Below, piece by piece: positions 28,609 to 36,869 of a stretch of 36,869 nucleotides of DNA. The position numbers and the translations under genes are program-made. Below the pieces are notes generated by a model, which saw nothing but the letters and a program-made list of their open reading frames with translations, did no database searches and was not told where the DNA came from. Source of the stretch: Pseudomonas karstica (lineage in GTDB: Bacteria > Pseudomonadota > Gammaproteobacteria > Pseudomonadales > Pseudomonadaceae). The DNA lies in NCBI RefSeq assembly GCF_009707515.1, contig NZ_WLYI01000046.1:1-36869 (forward strand). The letters are read 5' to 3'. Within the stretch, counting starts at the first letter, position 1. Every line of letters starts with the position of its first letter.

Positions 28609-31458
28609 ATGACCGTTAATCTGACCACTGCCAACGAATTCATCGCCCGCCACATCGGCCCGCGCCAGGACGACGAGCAACAAATGCTCGCAAGCCTGGG
28701 CTTTGACTCCCTGCAAGCCCTGAGCGCCAGCGTGATCCCGGAAAGCATCAAGGGCACCAGCGTCCTCGGCCTGGAAGATGGCCTGAGCGAAGCCCAGGCC
28801 CTGACCGCGATCAAGGCCATCGCCAGCAAGAACCAACTGTTCAAGACCTACATCGGCCAGGGCTACTACAACTGCCACACGCCGTCGCCGATCCTGCGTA
28901 ACCTCCTGGAAAACCCGGCCTGGTACACCGCCTACACTCCGTACCAGCCAGAAATTTCCCAAGGCCGCCTGGAAGCGTTGCTGAATTTCCAGACCCTGAT
29001 CAGCGACCTCACCGGCCTGCCGATCGCCAACGCATCCTTGCTGGACGAAGCCACCGCCGCCGCCGAAGCCATGACCTTCTGCAAGCGCTTGAGCAAGAAC
29101 AAAAGCAGCAACGCCTTTTTCGCCTCTGTCCACAGCCATCCGCAAACCCTCGACGTGCTGCGCACCCGTGCCGAGCCTCTGGGCATCGAAGTGGTGGTGG
29201 GCGACGAACGCGAACTGACCGACGCCAGCCCGTTCTTCGGTGCGCTGCTGCAATACCCGGCCAGCAATGGCGATGTGTTCGACTATCGCGCATTGACCGA
29301 ACGCTTCCACGCCGCCAACGCGTTGGTAGCGGTAGCCGCTGACTTGCTGGCACTGACCCTGCTGGCCCCACCGGGTGAGTTCGGTGCCGACGTAGCCATC
29401 GGCAGCGCGCAACGCTTCGGCGTACCGCTGGGCTTCGGTGGCCCGCACGCGGCGTACTTCTCCACCAAAGATGCGTTCAAGCGCGACATGCCGGGCCGTC
29501 TGGTCGGTGTTTCCGTCGACCGTTTCGGCAAGCCGGCCCTGCGCCTGGCCATGCAGACCCGCGAGCAACATATCCGCCGCGAGAAGGCCACCAGCAACAT
29601 CTGCACCGCCCAGGTACTGTTGGCCAACATCGCCAGCATGTATGCCGTGTACCACGGCCCCAAAGGCCTGACCCAGATCGCCCAGCGCATCCATCACCTG
29701 ACCGCGATCCTTGCCAAAGGCTTGAGCGCACTGGGCCTGAAGGTTGAACAAGAGAACTTCTTCGACACCCTGACGATTAAAACCGGCGCGCAAACCGCCG
29801 CCCTGCACGACCAGGCCCGCGCCCAGCGCATCAACCTGCGTGTAGTCGATGGCGAACGCCTCGGCCTGTCGGTGGATGAAACCACCTTGCAAGCCGATAT
29901 CGAAGCCCTGTGGAGCGTGTTCGCCGGCGGCAAGGCACTGCCAGACTTCGCCGCATTGGCCGCTAAAGTTGAAGGCACCCTGCCCGCTGCACTGCTGCGC
30001 CAGTCGCCGATCCTCAGCCACCCGGTGTTCAACCGTTATCACTCGGAAACCGAGCTGATGCGCTACCTGCGCAAGCTGGCCGACAAGGACCTGGCCCTGG
30101 ATCGCACCATGATCCCGCTCGGTTCCTGCACCATGAAGCTCAACGCCGCCAGCGAAATGATCCCGGTGACCTGGGCCGAGTTTGGCGCCCTGCACCCGTT
30201 CGCCCCGGCCGCCCAAAGCGCTGGCTACCAGCAATTGACCGATGAATTGGAAGCGATGCTCTGCGCTGCCACCGGTTACGACGCCATCTCCCTGCAACCG
30301 AACGCCGGTTCCCAGGGCGAATACGCAGGCCTGTTGGCAATCCGTGCCTATCATCAGAGCCGTGGCGAAGAGCGCCGCGACATCTGCCTGATCCCTTCCT
30401 CGGCCCACGGTACCAACCCGGCCACCGCCAACATGGCTGGCATGCGCGTAGTGGTCACCGCGTGCGATGCCCGTGGCAACGTCGACATTGAAGACCTGCG
30501 CGCCAAGGCCATCGAGCATCGCGAACACCTCGCCGCGCTGATGATCACCTACCCGTCGACCCACGGCGTGTTCGAAGAAGGCATCCGCGAAATCTGCGGG
30601 ATCATCCATGACAACGGCGGCCAGGTTTACATCGACGGCGCCAATATGAACGCCATGGTCGGTCTCTGTGCACCCGGCAAGTTCGGTGGCGATGTGTCCC
30701 ACCTCAACCTGCACAAAACCTTCTGCATTCCCCACGGCGGTGGCGGCCCGGGCGTTGGCCCGATTGGCGTCAAGTCCCACCTGACGCCGTTCCTGCCAGG
30801 CCATGCGGCCATGGAGCGCAAGGAAGGCGCGGTGTGCGCGGCACCGTTCGGTAGCGCGAGCATCCTGCCGATCACCTGGATGTACATCAGCATGATGGGC
30901 GGCGCGGGCCTCAAGCGCGCCTCGCAACTGGCGATCCTGAATGCCAACTACATTTCCCGTCGCCTGGAAGAGCACTATCCCGTGCTGTACACCGGCAGCA
31001 ACGGCCTGGTGGCTCATGAATGCATCCTCGACCTGCGGCCGTTGAAAGACAGCAGCGGCATCAGCGTCGATGACGTGGCCAAGCGCCTGATCGACTTCGG
31101 TTTCCACGCCCCGACCATGTCGTTCCCGGTAGCTGGCACCTTGATGATCGAGCCGACCGAAAGCGAATCCAGGGTAGAACTGGACCGCTTCTGCGACGCG
31201 ATGATCGCCATTCGCGAAGAAATCCGCGCAGTGGAAAGTGGCTCGCTGGACAAGGACGACAACCCGCTGAAAAACGCGCCGCACACTGCAGCGGAACTGG
31301 TGGGCGAGTGGACACACCCGTACAGCCGTGAACAGGCCGTGTACCCGGTAGCCTCGTTGATCGAAGGTAAATACTGGCCACCGGTTGGCCGGGTCGACAA
31401 CGTGTTTGGCGATCGCAACCTGGTGTGTGCGTGCCCGTCAATCGAGAGTTACGCATAA
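28609..31458 (+). CDS. gcvP: Glycine dehydrogenase (decarboxylating), P protein
   Basis: The 949-residue protein is a fused alpha-beta type P protein. It opens with EFIARHIGPRQDDEQQMLASLG, continues with YYNCHTPSPILRNLLENPAWYTAYTPYQPE and QREQHIRREKATSNICTAQ-like sequence, then LGSCTMKLN. The PLP lysine is Lys703 in HLNLHKTFCIPHGGGGPG. It decarboxylates glycine and passes the aminomethyl unit to lipoyl-GcvH. It begins 10 nt after gcvH. A long open frame on the opposite strand (28576-31317) is a codon-bias shadow. A REPIN follows the stop. Confidence 0.97.
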   Translation: MTVNLTTANEFIARHIGPRQDDEQQMLASLGFDSLQALSASVIPESIKGTSVLGLEDGLSEAQALTAIKAIASKNQLFKTYIGQGYYNCHTPSPILRNLLENPAWYTAYTPYQPEISQGRLEALLNFQTLISDLTGLPIANASLLDEATAAAEAMTFCKRLSKNKSSNAFFASVHSHPQTLDVLRTRAEPLGIEVVVGDERELTDASPFFGALLQYPASNGDVFDYRALTERFHAANALVAVAADLLALTLLAPPGEFGADVAIGSAQRFGVPLGFGGPHAAYFSTKDAFKRDMPGRLVGVSVDRFGKPALRLAMQTREQHIRREKATSNICTAQVLLANIASMYAVYHGPKGLTQIAQRIHHLTAILAKGLSALGLKVEQENFFDTLTIKTGAQTAALHDQARAQRINLRVVDGERLGLSVDETTLQADIEALWSVFAGGKALPDFAALAAKVEGTLPAALLRQSPILSHPVFNRYHSETELMRYLRKLADKDLALDRTMIPLGSCTMKLNAASEMIPVTWAEFGALHPFAPAAQSAGYQQLTDELEAMLCAATGYDAISLQPNAGSQGEYAGLLAIRAYHQSRGEERRDICLIPSSAHGTNPATANMAGMRVVVTACDARGNVDIEDLRAKAIEHREHLAALMITYPSTHGVFEEGIREICGIIHDNGGQVYIDGANMNAMVGLCAPGKFGGDVSHLNLHKTFCIPHGGGGPGVGPIGVKSHLTPFLPGHAAMERKEGAVCAAPFGSASILPITWMYISMMGGAGLKRASQLAILNANYISRRLEEHYPVLYTGSNGLVAHECILDLRPLKDSSGISVDDVAKRLIDFGFHAPTMSFPVAGTLMIEPTESESRVELDRFCDAMIAIREEIRAVESGSLDKDDNPLKNAPHTAAELVGEWTHPYSREQAVYPVASLIEGKYWPPVGRVDNVFGDRNLVCACPSIESYA

Positions 31459-31470
31459 CGGCCCTGACCT

Positions 31471-31570
31471 TGTAGGAGCGAGCTTGCTCGCGAAGAACCA
31501 GAGAGCGCCGCGGCCATTCAGGATGAACGCAGAGCCCTCAGGTTTTTCGCGAGTTTGCTCGCTCCTACAG
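31471..31570. repeat. REPIN between gcvP and sdaA
   Basis: Left arm TGTAGGAGCGAGCTTGCTCG..AAG (31471-31495); right arm TTCGCGAGTTTGCTCGCTCC..AG (31546-31570), which carries TT in place of AAGC-type bases in the stem centre. It starts 12 nt after gcvP, where P. aeruginosa carries glyA2. Confidence 0.87.
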
Positions 31571-31610
31571 GGAATCGGGGTATCCAATAACAAGAAACCG
31601 GAGCCCAAGC

Positions 31611-32987
<1,377 letters not shown>

Positions 32988-33027
32988 TGCGTTTAATCGC
33001 GTCCGCACGTCTTTCAGGAGCTGAATT

Positions 33028-34152
33028 ATGTCCACCGAAACCCTGTTGAAAACCCCACTGCACGCACTGCACCTCGAACTGGGCGCGCGCATGGTGCCTT
33101 TTGCCGGCTACGACATGCCGGTGCAGTACCCGCTGGGCGTAATGAAGGAACACCTGCACACCCGTGAACAGGCCGGGTTGTTCGATGTGTCCCACATGGG
33201 CCAGATCCGCCTGACCGGCGCCAACGCTGCCAAGGCCCTGGAAACCCTGGTGCCCGTAGACATCCTCGACCTGCCAGTGGGCATGCAGCGCTACGCCATG
33301 TTCACCAATGACCAGGGCGGCATCCTCGACGACCTGATGGTGGCCAACCTGGGTAATGATGAGCTGTTCCTGGTGGTCAACGCCGCCTGCAAGGACCAGG
33401 ACCTGGCTCATCTGCGCCAGCACATTGGCGAGCAGTGCACCATCGAGCCATTGTTCGAAGAGCGCGCCCTGCTCGCCCTGCAAGGCCCGGCGGCGGTGAA
33501 GGTGCTGGCGCGCCTGGCACCTGAAGTGACGAAGATGACCTTCATGCAATTTGCCCCGTTACGCTTGCTGGGTGTGGACTGCTACGTCAGCCGCTCCGGC
33601 TATACGGGCGAAGACGGTTTCGAAATCTCGGTACCGGCCGCCAATGCTGAAAGCCTAGCGCGCAGCCTGCTGGCCGAGACCGAAGTGCAGGCCATTGGCC
33701 TGGGCGCCCGCGACTCCCTGCGCCTGGAAGCGGGCCTGTGCCTCTACGGCCATGACATGAACACCGAAACCACGCCCATTGAAGCCAGCCTGCTGTGGGC
33801 CATTTCCAAGGTACGCCGCGCTGACGGCGCGCGCGCGGGCGGCTTCCCGGGCGCCGACCGGATCTTCACCCAGCAGCAAACTGGCGTCAGCCGCAAGCGT
33901 GTAGGCCTGCTGCCACAAGAGCGCACGCCGGTACGCGAAGGAGCAGAAATCGTCGACGAACAAGGCACCGTGATCGGTAGCGTGTGCAGCGGTGGCTTCG
34001 GCCCTAACCTTGGTGGCCCGCTGGCAATGGGTTACCTCGACAGTGCATTCGTCGCGTTGGATAGCGAGGTTTCAGCGTTGGTACGTGGGAAAAAGGTGCC
34101 TCTACGTGTAAGTAAAATGCCATTCGTGCCACAACGTTACTACCGTGGTTGA
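33028..34152 (+). CDS. gcvT: Aminomethyltransferase, glycine cleavage T protein
   Basis: The 374-residue folate-binding protein starts after CAGGAG with TPLHALHLELGARMVPFAGYDMPVQY. It shows GLFDVSHMGQIRLTG, FTNDQGGILDDLMV, YVSRSGYTGEDGFEISVP and RLEAGLCLYGHDMNTETTPIEA, the usual GcvT blocks. It transfers the methylene group from aminomethyl-GcvH to tetrahydrofolate and releases ammonia. It is the last gene of the gcvH-gcvP-sdaA-gcvT operon, 40 nt after sdaA. No convincing terminator follows. Confidence 0.96.
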   Translation: MSTETLLKTPLHALHLELGARMVPFAGYDMPVQYPLGVMKEHLHTREQAGLFDVSHMGQIRLTGANAAKALETLVPVDILDLPVGMQRYAMFTNDQGGILDDLMVANLGNDELFLVVNAACKDQDLAHLRQHIGEQCTIEPLFEERALLALQGPAAVKVLARLAPEVTKMTFMQFAPLRLLGVDCYVSRSGYTGEDGFEISVPAANAESLARSLLAETEVQAIGLGARDSLRLEAGLCLYGHDMNTETTPIEASLLWAISKVRRADGARAGGFPGADRIFTQQQTGVSRKRVGLLPQERTPVREGAEIVDEQGTVIGSVCSGGFGPNLGGPLAMGYLDSAFVALDSEVSALVRGKKVPLRVSKMPFVPQRYYRG

Positions 34153-34539
34153 TTGACTGTTTCTATAAGTAACGTGGTTGCGACGAGATGCACTAATCTG
34201 TAACGCAACCGCCATAAAACAGTGCACTACCGATAGACAACGTTATGCAGGGCAACCAATAACAAGTGATCACGTCTATCGAATAAGGAAAATCCCAACT
34301 GTTGGCCAAACTGGCATAAACCCGAGTAAATCCGTAGCTTGCGCAGGGCTTGTTTTTTCTCTCTTAGTTGGCGTAGAGTTTGCCCACTGTGTTTGCATGG
34401 GTCGCTTGGAACCTGGACCTGGGCAGTAGCCAAAGTTTGCTACACCCGTTCGACGTCTCTTACTTTCCTGCAATCCAGCCCAGTGCTCTTTCATGTGAAA
34501 GGGGCTGTCATTAATTTTTGCGTCAAAGGAAAGAAGAAA
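34153..34539 (+). promoter_or_regulatory. Non-coding leader upstream of the cold-shock gene
   Basis: No convincing gene lies in these 387 bases. CGATAGAC (34231-34238) and GTCTATCG (34274-34281) form an 8-bp inverted repeat; CTTTCATGTGAAAG (34488-34501) is a perfect 14-nt palindrome just upstream of the ribosome site. A long structured 5' leader is usual for cold-shock genes and would fit; the transcript start was not identified. Confidence 0.45.
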
Positions 34540-34752
34540 ATGTCTGATCGTCAGAGCGGTACCGTCAAGTGGTTTAACGACGAGAAAGGGTTTGGTTTTA
34601 TCACTCCAGAAAGCGGTCCGGATCTGTTCGTCCATTTCCGCGCCATTCAGGGCAACGGCTTCAAGAGCCTGAAAGAAGGCCAGAAAGTGACCTTCATCGC
34701 CGTGCAAGGCCAGAAAGGCATGCAAGCAGACGAAGTACAAGCAGAGGGCTGA
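34540..34752 (+). CDS. Cold-shock protein, CspA family
   Basis: The 70-residue single-domain protein starts at ATG 34540 after AAAGGAAAG. The nucleic-acid binding motifs are KGFGFI (RNP1, residues 16-21) and LFVHF (RNP2), within SGTVKWFNDEKGFGFITPE and FKSLKEGQKVTFIAVQGQKG. It should bind single-stranded RNA and melt structure; whether it is cold-inducible cannot be told. One phenylalanine-containing variation is visible: VHFRAI where many homologues have VHFSAI. It is followed by a strong terminator, so it is monocistronic. Confidence 0.95.
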   Translation: MSDRQSGTVKWFNDEKGFGFITPESGPDLFVHFRAIQGNGFKSLKEGQKVTFIAVQGQKGMQADEVQAEG

Positions 34753-34766
34753 ACCCCTTCTGCGAC

Positions 34767-34801
34767 AAAAAGCCTCTGATGGTGACATCAGAGGCTTTTT
34801 T
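34767..34801 (+). terminator. Strong Rho-independent terminator of the cold-shock gene
   Basis: AAAAAGCCTCTGATG and CATCAGAGGCTTTTT form a 15-bp stem around GTGA and end in a run of T. The A and T flanks make it functional in both directions. Confidence 0.95.
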
Positions 34802-34849
34802 ATGTGCGTTATTCCGTAAAATGGCTTTTTTCTTCCAGAGAGCCCTGCC

Positions 34850-35338
34850 ATGTCGAAACACCTGCTGAGCCCCCTGGGCGATTTCCCCGCCGTTGGCCTG
34901 GGCCGTCGTCTGGCAGCGATGTTCTATGACTTCCTGTTGTGCACCGCCCTGCTGATCGTCACGTCGTTTATCTACAAACTGGTGTGGATCGGGTTTGTCG
35001 GCGAAGCCAAAATGCGTACGCTCTCCGAGTCCGGCGCCCTGGACGGTGATCCATTGCTGTCGACGATTCTGTTTTTTGTGCTGTTCGGCTTCTTCGCCAA
35101 ATTCTGGACCCATTCCGGCCAGACTCTGGGCATGCAGGTATGGGGGGTACGGGTGCAGAACGCCGACGGCTCGCGGATCAGCCTGTGGCAGGCGTTGCTG
35201 CGGTTTGTGGTGTCGATTGCTTCGTGGCTGTGTGTGGGGCTGGGGTTTATCTGGTCGCTGTTCGACAAGCAGAAACGGGCCTGGCATGACATCTATTCGG
35301 ACACACAGTTGGTGCGGATCCCGAAGAAAACCAAGTAA
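34850..35338 (+). CDS. RDD family membrane protein
   Basis: The 162-residue protein carries the family residues: Arg in GLGRRLAAMFYDFLL (R-R..D motif), then the second Asp-type block WGVRVQNADG and KRAWHDIYSDTQLV. Hydrophobic segments are LLCTALLIVTSFIYKLVWI, LLSTILFFVLFGFFAKFW and LLRFVVSIASWLCVGLGFIW. GQTLGMQVWGVRV is the typical RDD middle. It is an inner-membrane protein; some RDD proteins transport ions but most are uncharacterised. It is convergent with nadA, separated by a bidirectional hairpin. Confidence 0.9.
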   Translation: MSKHLLSPLGDFPAVGLGRRLAAMFYDFLLCTALLIVTSFIYKLVWIGFVGEAKMRTLSESGALDGDPLLSTILFFVLFGFFAKFWTHSGQTLGMQVWGVRVQNADGSRISLWQALLRFVVSIASWLCVGLGFIWSLFDKQKRAWHDIYSDTQLVRIPKKTK

Positions 35339-35348
35339 TTGATCGTTT

Positions 35349-35379
35349 GATCGTTTCCACGCGGAGCGTGGGAACGATC
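35349..35379. terminator. Bidirectional hairpin (GATCGTTCCCA repeat, copy 2)
   Basis: GATCGTTTCCACGC and GCGTGGGAACGATC pair over 14 bp (one G-U) with loop GGA. It separates the convergent RDD and nadA genes. It is related to the hairpin at 26196 but has a longer arm. Confidence 0.8.
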
Positions 35380-35387
35380 AAAATACT

Positions 35388-36446
35388 TCAGGCGTTGCCG
35401 GCCAGCTTCAGGCGTGCGGCCTGGGTGAAGTCCAGCATCCGCTTGAGCGGGCGCACTGCATGGGGAATCAAGGACGGCTCGACGAAGATCTCGTTGGCCC
35501 CTTCACGCAGGCACTGCAAGGTACGCTCCAGCGTATTCATCGCCATCCACGGGCAATGCGCGCAACTGCGGCATGCGGCTCCGTTGCCAGCCGTTGGCGC
35601 TTCGATAAAGACCTTGTCCGGACACAACTGCTGCATCTTGTAGAAGATCCCGCGGTCAGTGGCAACGATAAAAGTCTTGTTCGGCAGGCGCTGCGCGGCG
35701 GCAATCAATTGGCTGGTAGAACCCACGGCGTCGGCCAACTCGATCACCGACGTTGGCGATTCCGGGTGCACCAGAATGGCGGCGTCCGGGTACAGCGCCT
35801 TCATGTCTTCCAACTGCTTGGACTTGAACTCTTCGTGGACAATGCAGGCACCGTCCCACAGCAACATGTCGGCGCCGGTCTGACGCTGAATGTAGGTGCC
35901 CAGGTGTTTGTCCGGGCCCCAGATGATGGTCTCGCCGTTGTCCATCAGGCTCTCGACGATTTCCAGGGCGCAGCTGGAGGTCACTACCCAGTCGGCACGG
36001 GCTTTCACCGCTGCCGACGTGTTGGCGTAGACCACCACGGTGCGCTCGGGGTGCTGATCGCAAAAAGCGGAAAACTCATCCACCGGGCAACCCAGGTCTA
36101 GGGAGCAGGTGGCTTCCAGGGTAGGCATCAGGATGCGTTTTTCGGGGGTGAGGATTTTCGCAGTCTCGCCCATGAAGCGTACACCGGCCACCAATACGGT
36201 CTTGGCCGGGTGCGCCGCGCCAAAGCGAGCCATTTCCAGGGAGTCGGAGACACAACCGCCGGTTTCTTCAGCCAAGGCCTGAATCGCCGGATCACAGTAG
36301 AAGTGAGCCACCAGCACCGCGTCTTGAGCCTTGAGCTCGGCAGCAATGGCGGAACGTAAACCCGCTTCCTCATCAGCACTGAGCACCCTGGGTTGCTTGG
36401 CGTCGAGGTGGGCTTGAACCAAAAGGCGTTCGGAAATTTGCGTCAT
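35388..36446 (-). CDS. nadA: Quinolinate synthase A
   Basis: The 352-residue protein starts at ATG 36446 (MTQISERLLVQAHLDAKQP), the Pseudomonas NadA start; the frame extends to 36545, but that extra stretch is not conserved. Cluster ligands Cys114 (LEATCSLDLGCP), Cys201 (DGACIVHEEF) and Cys298 (CRSCAHCPWM) occupy the positions known for the [4Fe-4S] cluster in E. coli NadA (113, 200, 297). Other blocks are LVAHFYCDPAIQALAEETGG and HPESPTSVIELAD. It condenses iminoaspartate with dihydroxyacetone phosphate to quinolinate in NAD synthesis. Confidence 0.96.
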   Translation of the reverse strand: MTQISERLLVQAHLDAKQPRVLSADEEAGLRSAIAAELKAQDAVLVAHFYCDPAIQALAEETGGCVSDSLEMARFGAAHPAKTVLVAGVRFMGETAKILTPEKRILMPTLEATCSLDLGCPVDEFSAFCDQHPERTVVVYANTSAAVKARADWVVTSSCALEIVESLMDNGETIIWGPDKHLGTYIQRQTGADMLLWDGACIVHEEFKSKQLEDMKALYPDAAILVHPESPTSVIELADAVGSTSQLIAAAQRLPNKTFIVATDRGIFYKMQQLCPDKVFIEAPTAGNGAACRSCAHCPWMAMNTLERTLQCLREGANEIFVEPSLIPHAVRPLKRMLDFTQAARLKLAGNA

Positions 36447-36722
36447 GTTCGCAAGACCTGCAGGCGCAGTTGCGCGAAAGTCGAGTGTACCACCGGCTCT
36501 GGCCCCCTTGAGGGTACCGCCGGACGAAGTGATTGTGTTCATCAAGCACGGTGAAGCTGCGCAAGGCTACAGAATATCGATTGGATTCAAAAGCCTAATG
36601 TGGCGATATGGCAGTGGTTGCGGGCTGAGCCTTGTCGAGACCGAAACGGTCTGCCTGCCCGTTTTACCCTGGCGCATGGGACGTAATGCTCCTCTCGCAC
36701 CGGAGGCATTTCATTCGTTATT
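36447..36722. other. Non-coding region upstream of nadA
   Basis: No convincing gene in these 276 bases. A short palindrome GACCGAAACGGTC lies at 36639-36651, and ATGCTCC..GGAGGCAT (about 36686-36711) forms a bulged hairpin just downstream of the partial gene at the right edge, a possible terminator for it. The nadA promoter should lie here but no box is clear. Confidence 0.45.
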
Positions 36723-36869
36723 TTAACTACTTAAAGCAGCAAGCGACGACATATCCAATCTATTCAACCATGGATACCCCACAAGGTTTACTCCATAGTT
36801 TCCACCATCAAGAACACCTGTTTTCATATATAAAACTTTGCCTTTACCAAGCGTTTTCAGACGACGCCT
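36723..36869 (-). CDS. C-terminal 48 codons of an unidentified AT-richer gene
   Basis: The minus strand from 36869 reads RRRLKTLGKGKVLYMKTGV, then LDGGNYGVNLVGYPWLNRL and DMSSLAALSS, before TAA at 36723. The frame is open to the window edge, so only the C-terminus is visible. Codon use is unlike the neighbours: many A/T third positions (GTT, TTA, TAT, GAT, AGT). The peptide is plausible as protein, and the other frames are poorer. I do not recognise the family. Its composition suggests recent acquisition. A spurious open frame is possible. Confidence 0.5.
   Translation of the reverse strand, partial: RRRLKTLGKGKVLYMKTGVLDGGNYGVNLVGYPWLNRLDMSSLAALSS

Noticed and set aside
28576..31317. 913-residue open frame on the minus strand opposite gcvP
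   Set aside because: It mirrors gcvP with a frame offset typical of GC-rich codon use. The translation is rich in Gly, His, Gln and Val without domain motifs, while gcvP is certain.
3776..31570. Recurring GTAGGAGCGAGC repeats as a possible CRISPR array
   Set aside because: Copies are kilobases apart, inverted in pairs and self-complementary; they are REP/REPIN elements, with no regular spacers or cas genes.
34134..34175. ACGTTAC/GTAACGT inverted repeat as a gcvT terminator
   Set aside because: The stem is only 7 bp with a long loop, begins inside the gcvT coding sequence and has no T-tract.
34178..34429. 83-residue frame in the csp leader
   Set aside because: No good ribosome site, no hydrophobic or conserved pattern and uneven composition; the region is better explained as leader.
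36445..36726. 93-residue plus-strand frame upstream of nadA
   Set aside because: It starts opposite the nadA start codon, lacks a ribosome site and reads as random peptide.

Overview
The window is about 36.9 kb of GC-rich chromosome from a Pseudomonas, most likely of the P. fluorescens group. The evidence is the protein content (a Pseudomonas-type arcDABC cluster, a GcsR-like regulator beside a second glycine cleavage operon, an OlsBA pair) and the many REP/REPIN hairpins built on GTAGGAGCGAGC..GCTCGCGAA. I see no prophage, IS element, CRISPR array, tRNA or rRNA. Most of the sequence is ordinary core or near-core genome. The value lies in regulatory sites that can be read directly and in a few odd gene structures.

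Layout. 1-1243 (minus): lemA and a truncated TPM-domain gene. 1471-3762 (plus): periplasmic beta-glucosidase bglX. 3886-5635 (minus): yceI then a ClsB-like phospholipase D. 5791-7220 (minus): a serine hydrolase overlapping a small gene that looks like a detached N-terminal domain of the same hydrolase family. 7484-9033 (plus): olsB-olsA for ornithine lipid, preceded by a three-unit Pho box. 9056-12326 (minus): PHP phosphoesterase, YciO/Sua5-type protein, scpA, scpB. 12414-13838 (plus): yciB, yciI and a membrane-anchored coiled-coil protein. 13846-16669 (plus): a Cpx-like system (response regulator, His/Met-rich CpxP/Spy-like protein, sensor kinase) with a GTAAA-N6-GTAAA box upstream of the cpxP-like gene. 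16711-18060: a family III CoA-transferase with an unusual domain order. 18152-20433 (minus): an arcD paralogue overlapping alkA.

20880-26179 (plus) is the arginine deiminase pathway, arcD-arcA-arcB-arcC plus a DUF5064 gene. Its promoter carries an Anr/FNR-type box centred 41.5 bp upstream of the predicted start. Arginine enters by ArcD exchange for ornithine. ArcA makes citrulline, ArcB makes ornithine and carbamoyl phosphate, and ArcC makes ATP. 26301-34152 (plus) is glycine/serine catabolism: a TyrR-like sigma-54 activator (GcsR-like), then gcvH, gcvP, sdaA and gcvT. Five 18-bp operator-like sites and a -24/-12 promoter lie before gcvH. There is no glyA gene in the operon, and a REPIN occupies the gcvP-sdaA junction. 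34540-36446 holds a cold-shock protein, an RDD membrane protein and nadA (minus). The right edge carries the C-terminus of an unidentified AT-richer gene on the minus strand.

All functional calls come from reading motifs and from recalled family knowledge. No search was run.
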